Source of the DNA: an uncultured Bacteroidales bacterium
Lineage (GTDB): Bacteria > Bacteroidota > Bacteroidia > Bacteroidales > UBA932
Assembly: GCA_946999645.1 (NCBI GenBank)
Contig: CAMQDS010000015.1
Coordinates: forward strand, 1-42,613
DNA length: 42,613 nt
Direction of reading: 5' to 3'
The position numbers and the translations under genes are program-made. Of this stretch, positions 24,466 through 32,709 are shown one piece after another (position 1 is the first letter of the stretch; the number at the start of each line of letters is the position of its first letter). A model generated the notes under the pieces. It was not told the origin of the DNA, did not search any database, and saw only the letters and a list, made by a program, of their open reading frames with translations.

Positions 24466-24497
24466 TTATTACAAGAAAATTTTAATTGTTACAGAAC

Positions 24498-25769
24498 TTA
24501 TTCTCCAAGTCGGAGTTTAAGTTCTTTTTTGTATTCATCCCAATTATCTATTGAGGCTCTTGCAGCTCCTGATGATATTGCGGCCTTTGCGACAGCAATT
24601 GAGACTACTTCGAGAAGTCTGGTATCAAGGGGTTTCGGTATAATATAGTCTGGGCCAAAGTGTAATTCTTTAAGATTATATGCTCTTAGAACTTCTTCGG
24701 GTACAGGTGTTTTTGCGAGTTCTGCTAAGGCGTATGCTGCAGCTAATTTCATATCATCATTAATCTCTCTTGACCTTGTATCCAAAGCTCCTCTGAATAT
24801 GTAAGGAAAACCTAAAACATTGTTAACCTGGTTGGGATAATCTGAGCGTCCTGTACACATAATTGCATCAGGACGGGCCTGCATTGCATCATTATATGAG
24901 ATTTCAGGAACTGGATTTGCCATTGCCATAATTATAGGAGTTTTTGACATCTTTTTAACCATCTCTTTGCTTAGAACTCCTGCTTTTGAGAAGCCTGCAA
25001 ATATATCTGCTCCTTCGATGGCTTCATCCAATGTTTTAATCTTTAGTTTTGTCGCAAATTCGCGTTTATATTCATTAATATCCGTCCTATCTTCTGTTAT
25101 TACACCCTTACTGTCGCACATTATTATGTTTTCTTTTCTTATGCCAAGTTTGATGTACATTTTAGCCCCTGCAATTGCGGCTGCACCGGCGCCGTTTATG
25201 ACCATCTTAACTTCCTCTCTTTTTTTACCAGCAATTTCAAGAGCATTTATAAGGGCTGCAGATGAGATAATTGCAGTGCCGTGCTGATCGTCATGCATTA
25301 CAGGAATATCCAATTCTCTTTTAAGTCTTTCCTCTATTTTAAAACATTCAGGAGCTTTGATATCTTCAAGATTTATTCCTCCAAATGAAGGCGAGATGTT
25401 TTTAACTGTTTTGCAAAATTCGTCTATATCTGTAGTATCTACCTCTATGTCAATCGAATCAACTCCACTCAATACCTTAAATAAAAGTCCTTTTCCCTCC
25501 ATTACTGGCTTTCCTGCTATGGCTCCTATATTGCCAAGTCCGAGGACTGCTGTCCCATTTGATATAACAGCAACTAAATTTCCCTTATTTGTATATTTAT
25601 ATGCGAGGTGCTGGTCTTTTTGAATTTCTAAACACGGAGCCGCTACTCCTGGAGTATATGCAAGTGAAAGATCTTTTTGTGTTTTTGCTGGTTTTGTAGG
25701 TGTTATACTTAGTTTTCCAGCAGGAAATGAACTATGATATTCTAATGCTTCAAAATCAATCGTATTCAT
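24498..25769 (-). CDS. maeB: Malic enzyme (short form without phosphotransacetylase domain)
   Basis: It oxidatively decarboxylates malate to pyruvate with NAD(P)+. At 423 residues it holds only the malic-enzyme part: Tyr38 in LAYTPGVAAPCLEI, SNGTAVLGLGNIGAIAGKPV with Lys93 in MEGKGLLFKV, metal ligands in INLEDIKAPECF (Glu135, Asp136) and in PVMHDDQHGTAI (Asp160/Asp161), and the nucleotide-binding VINGAGAAAIAGAKM. Many Bacteroidales and proteobacterial MaeB proteins are about 760 residues because a phosphotransacetylase-like domain follows. Here the frame ends cleanly, as in short bacterial forms. It is the last gene of the minus-strand unit, 25 bases after the thiamine pyrophosphokinase gene. 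Cofactor preference cannot be read with certainty. Confidence 0.95.
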   Translation of the reverse strand: MNTIDFEALEYHSSFPAGKLSITPTKPAKTQKDLSLAYTPGVAAPCLEIQKDQHLAYKYTNKGNLVAVISNGTAVLGLGNIGAIAGKPVMEGKGLLFKVLSGVDSIDIEVDTTDIDEFCKTVKNISPSFGGINLEDIKAPECFKIEERLKRELDIPVMHDDQHGTAIISSAALINALEIAGKKREEVKMVINGAGAAAIAGAKMYIKLGIRKENIIMCDSKGVITEDRTDINEYKREFATKLKIKTLDEAIEGADIFAGFSKAGVLSKEMVKKMSKTPIIMAMANPVPEISYNDAMQARPDAIMCTGRSDYPNQVNNVLGFPYIFRGALDTRSREINDDMKLAAAYALAELAKTPVPEEVLRAYNLKELHFGPDYIIPKPLDTRLLEVVSIAVAKAAISSGAARASIDNWDEYKKELKLRLGE

Positions 25770-25794
25770 AATATTAATATTTATCAGTCAATTT

Positions 25795-26454
25795 TTATAT
25801 TATAATTATAAGAGCCATACTTTTATGGCTAAATGTAAGTTTTACTATATCTGTAGCTGTCTTGTTAAGAGTAGCTTTCCACCAGTTGTCGAATACAACA
25901 TTATCTGTTTTCCACACAAGGCCTTCGGATTTAATTTTTAGGGAATTATCAGGAGAAAAGATTGAAATTTCCCTGCCTTGTCCGACATATATTTGACAAG
26001 TGTCTGTTATAGCAAATGCAGAAGACCAGTCTGAAACCATATCAATTGCAATATCTGTGTCGGGAAACATTCTTGTATATTCCATAAGTAGACTTAAATT
26101 GGCAATCGTATGGTCTTCTCTTTTACCGCTTCCGCCTATTATATGTATCTCTGATAGTTCTTTATAATTTTTCAGTACGTATTTTACTGCTTTTGTCAAG
26201 TCATTGTATTCCTGCTCGGAAATATGTACTATGAGTTCAGGATACTTTTCTTTTATGGATGCTGGAAGACTGTCCATATCTCCTATTACGGCATCAGGTA
26301 ATCGCTTTCTCCCCATTATACTTTCTCCTATTCTAAGCCATTTTTTGAAGGCATTATCGCAGCAGACAATATAATCCGATTTGGATATGAGATACCTCGG
26401 GTATTCCTTTTTTGGAAATTCGCCGTCGCAGATAATAGAGACTGTTTTTCCCAT
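25795..26454 (-). CDS. thiN: Thiamine pyrophosphokinase
   Basis: It transfers pyrophosphate from ATP to thiamine to make thiamine diphosphate. The 219-residue protein has the family motifs in order: CCDNAFKKW near 31, PDAVIGDMDSLPAS with Asp59 and Asp61, NDLTKAVKYV with Asp85, and GGSGKREDHTIANL with Arg112, Asp114 and His115. The C-terminal thiamine-binding domain is beta-rich (around GQGREISIFSPDNSLKIKSE). It starts 2 bases after the lptG-fmt stop and is probably cotranscribed with it. Its cofactor product is used by MenD, encoded elsewhere in the window. No TPP riboswitch was seen upstream. Confidence 0.92.
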   Translation of the reverse strand: MGKTVSIICDGEFPKKEYPRYLISKSDYIVCCDNAFKKWLRIGESIMGRKRLPDAVIGDMDSLPASIKEKYPELIVHISEQEYNDLTKAVKYVLKNYKELSEIHIIGGSGKREDHTIANLSLLMEYTRMFPDTDIAIDMVSDWSSAFAITDTCQIYVGQGREISIFSPDNSLKIKSEGLVWKTDNVVFDNWWKATLNKTATDIVKLTFSHKSMALIIII

Positions 26455-26456
26455 AT

Positions 26457-28928
26457 TTATCTTACTTTATCAATTTCTTCTTTTGAAGTACCATTTATTG
26501 CTTTATAATCCATTGGATTACGAAATCCTGAAAGGAATGATTTGATGTCCATTCTTCTTTTTCCTGACATTTGTAGTTCATTAATTGAAATCGCTCCATC
26601 TTCAGTACATATTGCCATAAATGATTTATTATCAGAAATAATCATGCCTGAAAAAGCCTCCTTTATACCTGTTTTCTCCATAAATGCTTTCAATTCATCC
26701 TGCCCTATAATTTTTGTGGAGAAAATTTTCATCTGTACAGGAATATTATTCCCTGCTTCTTGTATATAGGTGAAGGCAGTAGGGTATGGACTTAATCCTC
26801 GTATAAGATTGTAGATGTTTTTTGATGTATCTCTCCAATCTATGTTGCAAAGTTCTTTTGTAATCTTTGGAGCAGGTTTGAGAACTTCGGAGCCTTGAAT
26901 AAAACTTCTTTGAACCCTCGTTTCTACACTGTGTTCGATAAGCCCTTCTGTGGTTTGCAATACTATATCGGCTCCTATTTTCATTAGTTTGTCGTGAATA
27001 GTGCCGGCAGTATCCTCCTCTGTTATACTACATTCCTGACGTAAAATTATTCCACCCGTATCTATTTTATCGTCAATCATGAATGTGGTTACTCCTGTCA
27101 TCCTTTCTCCATTGATAATAGCCCAATTAATAGGGGCTGCTCCACGATATTGAGGCAAGAGAGCCGCATGAAGATTAAATGTGCCAAGAGTAGGCATTTT
27201 CCATACTTCTTGTGGCAACATCCTGAATGCTACTACTATAAACAAATCAGCTTTGAACTCTGCTAGTTGCTTAAGAAATTCAGGATCTTTTAACTTAAGT
27301 GGTTGAAGGACAGGGATATTGTGTTCTACTGCATATTTTTTAACTGCACTTTCATTTACTTTAAGTCCTCTGCCGCTTGGTTTGTCGGCTACTGTAACAA
27401 CTCCAACTACATTATATTTTGCTTTAATGAGAGCATCCAATGGCGCTATTGCAAACTCTGGAGTTCCCATATATACTATTCTTGGTTTTCTGATTATGCC
27501 CATAATATTTGATTTTATTTTTCTCCATAAGCTTCCGAAATTTTCAGTGCTAAATATAGCCGAATCATTCATTGCCTTCCATGATAAATATATTCCCATA
27601 GGCAGTAGGACTATTGCGGAAACAAAGACACCTACTATTGCTGATACAGCCTCATCTTTTGCTAATTTGGTACCTGTAATGTCGACAACCCAATATAATA
27701 CAAAAAATAAGACTGCTATTATAATGGATATACCCAGACCTCCTTTTTTAGTATTAAAAGACCCTAAAGGTGCTCCAATGAAGAATAGTATCAGACACAT
27801 CAATGCTTCTGCAAATTTCTTTAGCATTTCTACTTCTGACAATATTTGCAGTTTAAGTTCTACATATACTTCACTCCCTGCAATGCTCAGCATATTTTCC
27901 ATATCCGCTGCTCTCGATGCCGCTTCTTGATATGCTCTTTTTTCGGTAGCCAAATCTTTCCATTTTCCGAAATTTTCGGTATTATATTCTACTGTTCCTT
28001 TAAAATGGGTAGAACTGTCAAGTTGGTTTGCATACCTTAGAATCCTACTTTTGAGAAAATCAGATTTATGTATGACTGCCATAGAATCTGATCTTATTTT
28101 TAGCGAATCTTTACCATGGATTAGGTGCCTTATATCCATGGCTTTAACATTATCTCCGTATTTTGCTTCTTTGGATTTCTTGAATGCATAGTCCTGCAGA
28201 GGTATTAAAAGTTCTTGCTTTACGAAAGATATTTTCTGCAGCTGAAGGCTTGTATCCCTATAACTTCTTACATTAGTTTCTTGGTAATTTACTCCATTAA
28301 AAAGTTGAAATGTGAGATAATCTTTGTTTTTTGACATCCTCAGAATTGCTGAATCTGCAAGTGTAAGTCTTGTATTACCTTGCCTCTCGGTATGATCATA
28401 TACCATTATACCATGCATCACACCGCTCTTTTTGTCTTTGGAATTAATCCGTAGTATATAACCGTCTATACCGTCATAAAATATTCCAGCAGGAATGGTT
28501 ATTTCATTCTTTGTCCTTTTAATGTCTTCTCTAAGCGTGAATATTTTATTGTATGCCATAGGTACAAGATTATTCACGGCAAAGAATGTTCCTATCGAAA
28601 TAAAACCAGAGGCTATCATCAGCGGAAGCATAATTCGGGCTAATGATATTCCAGCAGATTTAATGGCAGTGAGTTCGCTATTTTCAGCCATTTGTCCTAT
28701 GGTCATTACAGATGCCAGCAGAGTGGCAAGAGGCAGAGCCAAAGGTAGCATAGTAGCACCGCCCCAACCCATAAATTCCAGGATTGTAGACAGCCCCAAC
28801 CCTTTTCCTACGAGTTCATCTATATAAACCCATAGAAATTGCATTATAAGGATGAAAACGACTACTATTAGAATCGCAAAAAACGGTCCTATAAATGACT
28901 TTAATATGAACTTATCAAGTTTCTTCAC
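26457..28928 (-). CDS. lptG-fmt: LptF/LptG-family lipopolysaccharide permease fused to methionyl-tRNA formyltransferase
   Basis: One uninterrupted frame of 823 residues. Residues 1-450 are an LptF/LptG permease (YjgP/YjgQ): N-terminal helices from FILKSFIGPFFAILIVVVF, the motif GQMAENSELTAIKSAGISL at 78-96, a periplasmic jelly-roll domain (about 140-350), and C-terminal helices beginning around KKFAEALMCLILFFIGAPLG and ending LLPMGIYLSWKAM. After a linker of about 30 residues, residues 483-823 are a full formyltransferase: RIVYMGTPEFAIAPL, FNLHAALLPQYRGAAPINW with Asn585 and His587, and FMIDDKIDTGG with Asp623, the expected catalytic triad, then a normal C-terminal tRNA-binding domain. Met476 (codon at 27501-27503) could start a free formyltransferase, but there is no stop to end a free permease. 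The gene lies 2 bases after alaS and 2 before thiN. Topology places the formyltransferase in the cytoplasm. Confidence 0.93.
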   Translation of the reverse strand: MKKLDKFILKSFIGPFFAILIVVVFILIMQFLWVYIDELVGKGLGLSTILEFMGWGGATMLPLALPLATLLASVMTIGQMAENSELTAIKSAGISLARIMLPLMIASGFISIGTFFAVNNLVPMAYNKIFTLREDIKRTKNEITIPAGIFYDGIDGYILRINSKDKKSGVMHGIMVYDHTERQGNTRLTLADSAILRMSKNKDYLTFQLFNGVNYQETNVRSYRDTSLQLQKISFVKQELLIPLQDYAFKKSKEAKYGDNVKAMDIRHLIHGKDSLKIRSDSMAVIHKSDFLKSRILRYANQLDSSTHFKGTVEYNTENFGKWKDLATEKRAYQEAASRAADMENMLSIAGSEVYVELKLQILSEVEMLKKFAEALMCLILFFIGAPLGSFNTKKGGLGISIIIAVLFFVLYWVVDITGTKLAKDEAVSAIVGVFVSAIVLLPMGIYLSWKAMNDSAIFSTENFGSLWRKIKSNIMGIIRKPRIVYMGTPEFAIAPLDALIKAKYNVVGVVTVADKPSGRGLKVNESAVKKYAVEHNIPVLQPLKLKDPEFLKQLAEFKADLFIVVAFRMLPQEVWKMPTLGTFNLHAALLPQYRGAAPINWAIINGERMTGVTTFMIDDKIDTGGIILRQECSITEEDTAGTIHDKLMKIGADIVLQTTEGLIEHSVETRVQRSFIQGSEVLKPAPKITKELCNIDWRDTSKNIYNLIRGLSPYPTAFTYIQEAGNNIPVQMKIFSTKIIGQDELKAFMEKTGIKEAFSGMIISDNKSFMAICTEDGAISINELQMSGKRRMDIKSFLSGFRNPMDYKAINGTSKEEIDKVR

Positions 28929-28930
28929 AT

Positions 28931-31546
28931 TTATGCAGTGGCAAGTTCTATCATTTTTTCAAGAGCTTTGGAGAGTGCTGTAATATCTTTTCCTCCAGCA
29001 GATGCAATTCCTGGCTGTCCGCCTCCGCCTCCTTGTATTAGTTTTGCTGCCTCGCGTACATCTTTGCCTGCATTTTTACCTTTAGATACCAGGTCGTTAG
29101 TGTACATAAGTACAAGTTGAGGCTTGCCGTCGGATTCAAATGCTCCAGTAAGTACAAGATTGCTTTCTTCTTTTTGAAGAATAGAAGCAATGTTCTTTAC
29201 CATAGACATTTCTTGCGTCCCATTTATCTTAATTACTTTTATGCCGTTAATGCTTTCTGCTTTACCTGAGAGTTGTTTTGCCATGTTTTCGGCTTTTTCC
29301 TGTGAGAAACTTTCAACTTCCTTTTTAAGGGCATTATTCTCTTCTATCAATTTGTGTATTGCCCCTGTAAGGTCAGGAATATTATTAAACATATTTCTTG
29401 CACTTCTCAGGGTATCCTGCAATTCCAACACATATTTCTCTGCAGCTTCACCTGTGACTGCCTCAATACGACGAACTCCTGCAGCAACTGCTCCTTCGGA
29501 AATTATTTTGAAGAGACCTATTTGGCCTGTTGCCTGAGCATGAGTACCTCCACAAAGTTCAACAGAGTCCCCAAATTTTACTACTCTTACCTTATCTCCG
29601 TATTTTTCTCCAAATAATGCGATTGCTCCCATTGATTGAGCCTCTTCCATTGTTGCATCTCTAAATTCCTCGAGAGGGCTGTTTTTGCGGATAAGTTCAT
29701 TTACCATTTTTTCTGTTTTTAAGATTTCCTCATCTGTCATTTTAGAAAAATGAGAAAAATCAAAACGGAAATAGTCCGGACCCACATAAGAACCTTTTTG
29801 TTCTACATGATTACCAAGAACTTTTCTTAAAACATAATCCAAGAGGTGAGTGGCAGTGTGATTATTCAAAATTTTAAGACGTCTTGGAGCATCTACCTTA
29901 AGCGTAAAACTTCCTGTACAGTTCTCAGGAATTTTTTCGGCTATGTGTATAGTAAGATTATTTTCCTTTATAGTATCGAGTATTTTTATCCTTTCTCCTG
30001 ACTCAGAAATTATTTCGCCTGTATCTCCTATTTGTCCGCCCATTTCTGCATAAAAAGGAGTTCTATCGAATACCAATTCATACATGGTTTTGTTTTTCAA
30101 CTTGACTGTACGCTGCTTTATCATATCTACACCATCAAGTTCCAAAAAGTCATATCCCACAAAGATTGATTCTTCTCCTGTTTTATATTCAGTCCAGTCT
30201 CCGAACTCATTGGCTGTTGCATTTCTTGCACGTTCTTTTTGCTTCTTCATTTCAGCATCGAATCCGTCAATATCTACAGAATATCCGTTTTCGCTTGCAA
30301 TAAGTTCTGTTAAATCAAGTGGAAAACCAAAAGTGTCATATAGTATGAAGGCATCTTTTCCTGATATTATTTTACTCTCTGATGACTTTTCCAAATAATC
30401 ATCCATTAACTTGATACCTCTGTCCAAAGTGCGTAGGAAAGCCATTTCTTCTTCACGTATAACGCTCTCTATAAGGTTCTTTTGAGCTTTAAGTTCAGGA
30501 TACGCATCTCCCATATCTTCTACAAGTCTGTCTACAAGACGGCATAGGAACGGCTCATTAAATCCTAAAAATGTATATCCATATCTTACTGCACGGCGTA
30601 AAATTCTCCTAATAACATATCCTGCCTTAACGTTTGAAGGAAGTTGCCCGTCCGCGATAGAAAAGGCTATTGCTCTTATGTGGTCGGAAATAACGCGCAT
30701 AGCCACTTCAGTCTTTTCACTTTCGTGATATTTATGTCCGGATAATTCTTCGATTTTCTTTATTGAACCGCTGAATATATCTGTATCATAATTGCTGCTT
30801 TTCCCTTGAAGAATCATACATAGCCTCTCGAATCCCATTCCAGTATCTATATTGTGTGAAGGCAGAAGTTCCAATTCCCCGTTGGCTTTGCGGTTGTACT
30901 GCATGAATACGAGATTCCAAATCTCTATAACTGAATCATTATCAGTATTTACCAATTCTCTTCCAGGTATTTTGGCAATTTCTTCATCGCTTCTTAAATC
31001 AATATGTATCTCACTGCATGGGCCGCACGGTCCAGTTTCTCCCATTTCCCAGAAGTTATCATGCTTGTTGCCGAGTAGAATATGATCCTTAGGCATATGC
31101 TTCAACCATGCTTTTTCAGCCTCTTCATCCAATACTGTCCCATCTTGAGCATCTCCTTCAAAAACAGTGGCATATAGTTTTGTCTTGTCGATTTTATATA
31201 CATCTGTAAGAAGTTCCCAAGCCCAATCAATCGCCTCTGTTTTAAAGTAATCTCCAAAACTCCAGTTTCCAAGCATTTCAAACATTGTATGGTGTCTACC
31301 ATCATGTCCTACTGCCTCCAAATCATTGTGCTTGCCACTTACTCTAAGACATTTTTGAGAATCGGTGGCTCTTCTAAATTTAGGAGTAATATTTCCTAAG
31401 AAAATATCTTTAAATTGATTCATACCTGCGTTAGTAAACATCAGGGTAGGATCATTCTTTACAACCATTGGTGCTGAAGGAACTATAGTATGACCTTTAG
31501 ACTTAAAAAAGTCAAGATACATCTTCCTTATTTCATTAGATGTCAT
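28931..31546 (-). CDS. alaS: Alanyl-tRNA synthetase
   Basis: It charges tRNA-Ala in the cytoplasm. The 871 residues are full length. The class II catalytic core has MFTNAGMNQFKDIFLG, GRHHTMFEMLGNWSFGDYFK and ETGPCGPCSEIH. The tRNA-recognition helices follow, with AGYVIRRILRRAVRYG. The editing domain carries the zinc and catalytic residues HTATH (His563, His567) and CGGTH (Cys665, His669). The C-terminal oligomerisation domain ends with KGKNAGKDVREAAKLIQGGG and GGQPGIASAGGKD. It is the first gene of the minus-strand unit, divergent from the M23 peptidase gene. Confidence 0.98.
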   Translation of the reverse strand: MTSNEIRKMYLDFFKSKGHTIVPSAPMVVKNDPTLMFTNAGMNQFKDIFLGNITPKFRRATDSQKCLRVSGKHNDLEAVGHDGRHHTMFEMLGNWSFGDYFKTEAIDWAWELLTDVYKIDKTKLYATVFEGDAQDGTVLDEEAEKAWLKHMPKDHILLGNKHDNFWEMGETGPCGPCSEIHIDLRSDEEIAKIPGRELVNTDNDSVIEIWNLVFMQYNRKANGELELLPSHNIDTGMGFERLCMILQGKSSNYDTDIFSGSIKKIEELSGHKYHESEKTEVAMRVISDHIRAIAFSIADGQLPSNVKAGYVIRRILRRAVRYGYTFLGFNEPFLCRLVDRLVEDMGDAYPELKAQKNLIESVIREEEMAFLRTLDRGIKLMDDYLEKSSESKIISGKDAFILYDTFGFPLDLTELIASENGYSVDIDGFDAEMKKQKERARNATANEFGDWTEYKTGEESIFVGYDFLELDGVDMIKQRTVKLKNKTMYELVFDRTPFYAEMGGQIGDTGEIISESGERIKILDTIKENNLTIHIAEKIPENCTGSFTLKVDAPRRLKILNNHTATHLLDYVLRKVLGNHVEQKGSYVGPDYFRFDFSHFSKMTDEEILKTEKMVNELIRKNSPLEEFRDATMEEAQSMGAIALFGEKYGDKVRVVKFGDSVELCGGTHAQATGQIGLFKIISEGAVAAGVRRIEAVTGEAAEKYVLELQDTLRSARNMFNNIPDLTGAIHKLIEENNALKKEVESFSQEKAENMAKQLSGKAESINGIKVIKINGTQEMSMVKNIASILQKEESNLVLTGAFESDGKPQLVLMYTNDLVSKGKNAGKDVREAAKLIQGGGGGQPGIASAGGKDITALSKALEKMIELATA

Positions 31547-31633
31547 ATATAATTAACTGTTTTATTCTATAAATATCTTTTTGTCTGTTGGCATGAATTT
31601 TATATAGTTCTATATACCATGCAGGACAAACTG

Positions 31634-31641
31634 CAAAATTA
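31634..31641 (-). promoter_or_regulatory. Candidate -7 box of the alaS unit
   Basis: The minus strand reads TAATTTTG, a full TAnnTTTG match, 87 bases upstream of the alaS start. TTTG further upstream is only about 12 bases away, too close for a standard -33, so the call is tentative. Confidence 0.35.
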
Positions 31642-31663
31642 CAATATTTTCGCCAAAATAGAT

Positions 31664-31671
31664 TATATTTG
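31664..31671 (+). promoter_or_regulatory. Candidate -7 box of the M23 peptidase unit
   Basis: TATATTTG is a full match to TAnnTTTG and ends only 6 bases before the ATG at 31678. If used, transcription would begin at or next to the start codon, giving a leaderless mRNA. No clear -33 TTTG is seen. Confidence 0.4.
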
Positions 31672-31677
31672 CTACAT

Positions 31678-32706
31678 ATGTCATCGTCTAAAAAATACAG
31701 ACTGAATGCAGAAACTTTGCTGTATGAAGTTGAGAAAGTGTCTTTGCGTTCTCGATTTATGCGTTTCGTTGCATTTATAATCTTATCAGTATTAATAGTT
31801 TTATTCTATTTCTGGCTGTTTACCTCTGTATTTAGATTGGAACTTCCTAAAACAGTCTTTCTTAAGATGCAGAATGCTGCATGGATTTCCCGTATGGATA
31901 TTATGAATACGAGATTGGATAGGTGTGAAAATGCCCTTGAAGGTTTGGAAATAAGAGATAACGATGTTTATCGTAATATTTTTGGCTTAAATTCAGTCTC
32001 TTCATCTGTACGAAATTCAGGATTTGGTGAAGTGGAAAGGTATGAAAAATTTGATTTGCTCTCTGCAAATTCCAAATTGAAATCTACTGAAATAAGGCTG
32101 GACAAGTTGATGAAAAAGACATATGTTCAGAGTAAGTCCTTTGATGAAGTTGAGGCTTATTCGAGGCGTGTAGGGGATATGGCATCTTGTATACCTGCTA
32201 TCTGTCCGCTCGATGCATATTACTCTAAATATCGTCTTTCAAGTACTTTCGGTTATCGTTCTGACCCTTTTACTGGTATGGCTCGCATGCATACAGGGCT
32301 TGATCTGTCATGTAAATCAGGAAATCCTGTTTATGTTACAGGGAATGGTGTCGTGGAACAGGTATCATTTGAACTTTTTGGATATGGCAATTCTATTATT
32401 GTCAACCATGGCTTCGGATATAAGACAAGATACGCCCATTTAAGTAATATATTTGTAACTGAAGGAATGAAGTTGAAGAGGGGAGAGTGTATAGGTGAAA
32501 GTGGAAAATCAGGAAGGGCTTCTGGTCCACATTTGCACTACGAGGTAATATATAAAAATAACGTAGTCAATCCAATGAATTATTTTGATCCCGATATGTC
32601 TAAAGAAGATTATGAAAACATAATTCATAAGGCTGCAGAAGAATCAGATAACGTCATTATAAGGCCGCATACCCGTTTTGTTCCAAAGTTTGGAAAAAGA
32701 AAGTAG
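31678..32706 (+). CDS. Membrane-anchored M23 (LytM-type) peptidoglycan peptidase
   Basis: A 342-residue cell-wall metallopeptidase. The ATG at 31678 is preferred over an in-frame TTG three codons earlier. One membrane helix (residues about 28-50, FVAFIILSVLIVLFYFWLF) anchors the protein in the inner membrane. A charged helical segment follows, then the M23 domain: FGYRSDPFTGMARMHTGLDL with zinc ligands His205 and Asp209, RYAHLSN with the catalytic His254, and GPHLHYEV with His285 and His287. All residues of the LytM active site are present, so it should cut peptide cross-links. It is the first of two tandem paralogues, 3 bases apart, and divergent from alaS. Confidence 0.93.
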   Translation: MSSSKKYRLNAETLLYEVEKVSLRSRFMRFVAFIILSVLIVLFYFWLFTSVFRLELPKTVFLKMQNAAWISRMDIMNTRLDRCENALEGLEIRDNDVYRNIFGLNSVSSSVRNSGFGEVERYEKFDLLSANSKLKSTEIRLDKLMKKTYVQSKSFDEVEAYSRRVGDMASCIPAICPLDAYYSKYRLSSTFGYRSDPFTGMARMHTGLDLSCKSGNPVYVTGNGVVEQVSFELFGYGNSIIVNHGFGYKTRYAHLSNIFVTEGMKLKRGECIGESGKSGRASGPHLHYEVIYKNNVVNPMNYFDPDMSKEDYENIIHKAAEESDNVIIRPHTRFVPKFGKRK

Positions 32707-32709
32707 TAT

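Noticed and set aside
24461..24493. Imperfect direct repeat TTTAATT(A/G)TTACA at the end of the PorV-like gene
   Set aside because: Two 13-base AT-rich copies 20 bases apart between convergent genes; too simple to distinguish from chance, and no hairpin or motif results.
24498..25769. Malic enzyme as a broken gene lacking the phosphotransacetylase domain
   Set aside because: The frame ends at a normal stop with a complete catalytic part, and the downstream sequence shows no leftover domain in any frame.
27319..27930. 203-codon plus-strand frame opposite the lptG-fmt junction
   Set aside because: Antisense to conserved protein coding, with no promoter, ribosome site or recognisable domain. 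It is the complement of hydrophobic codons.
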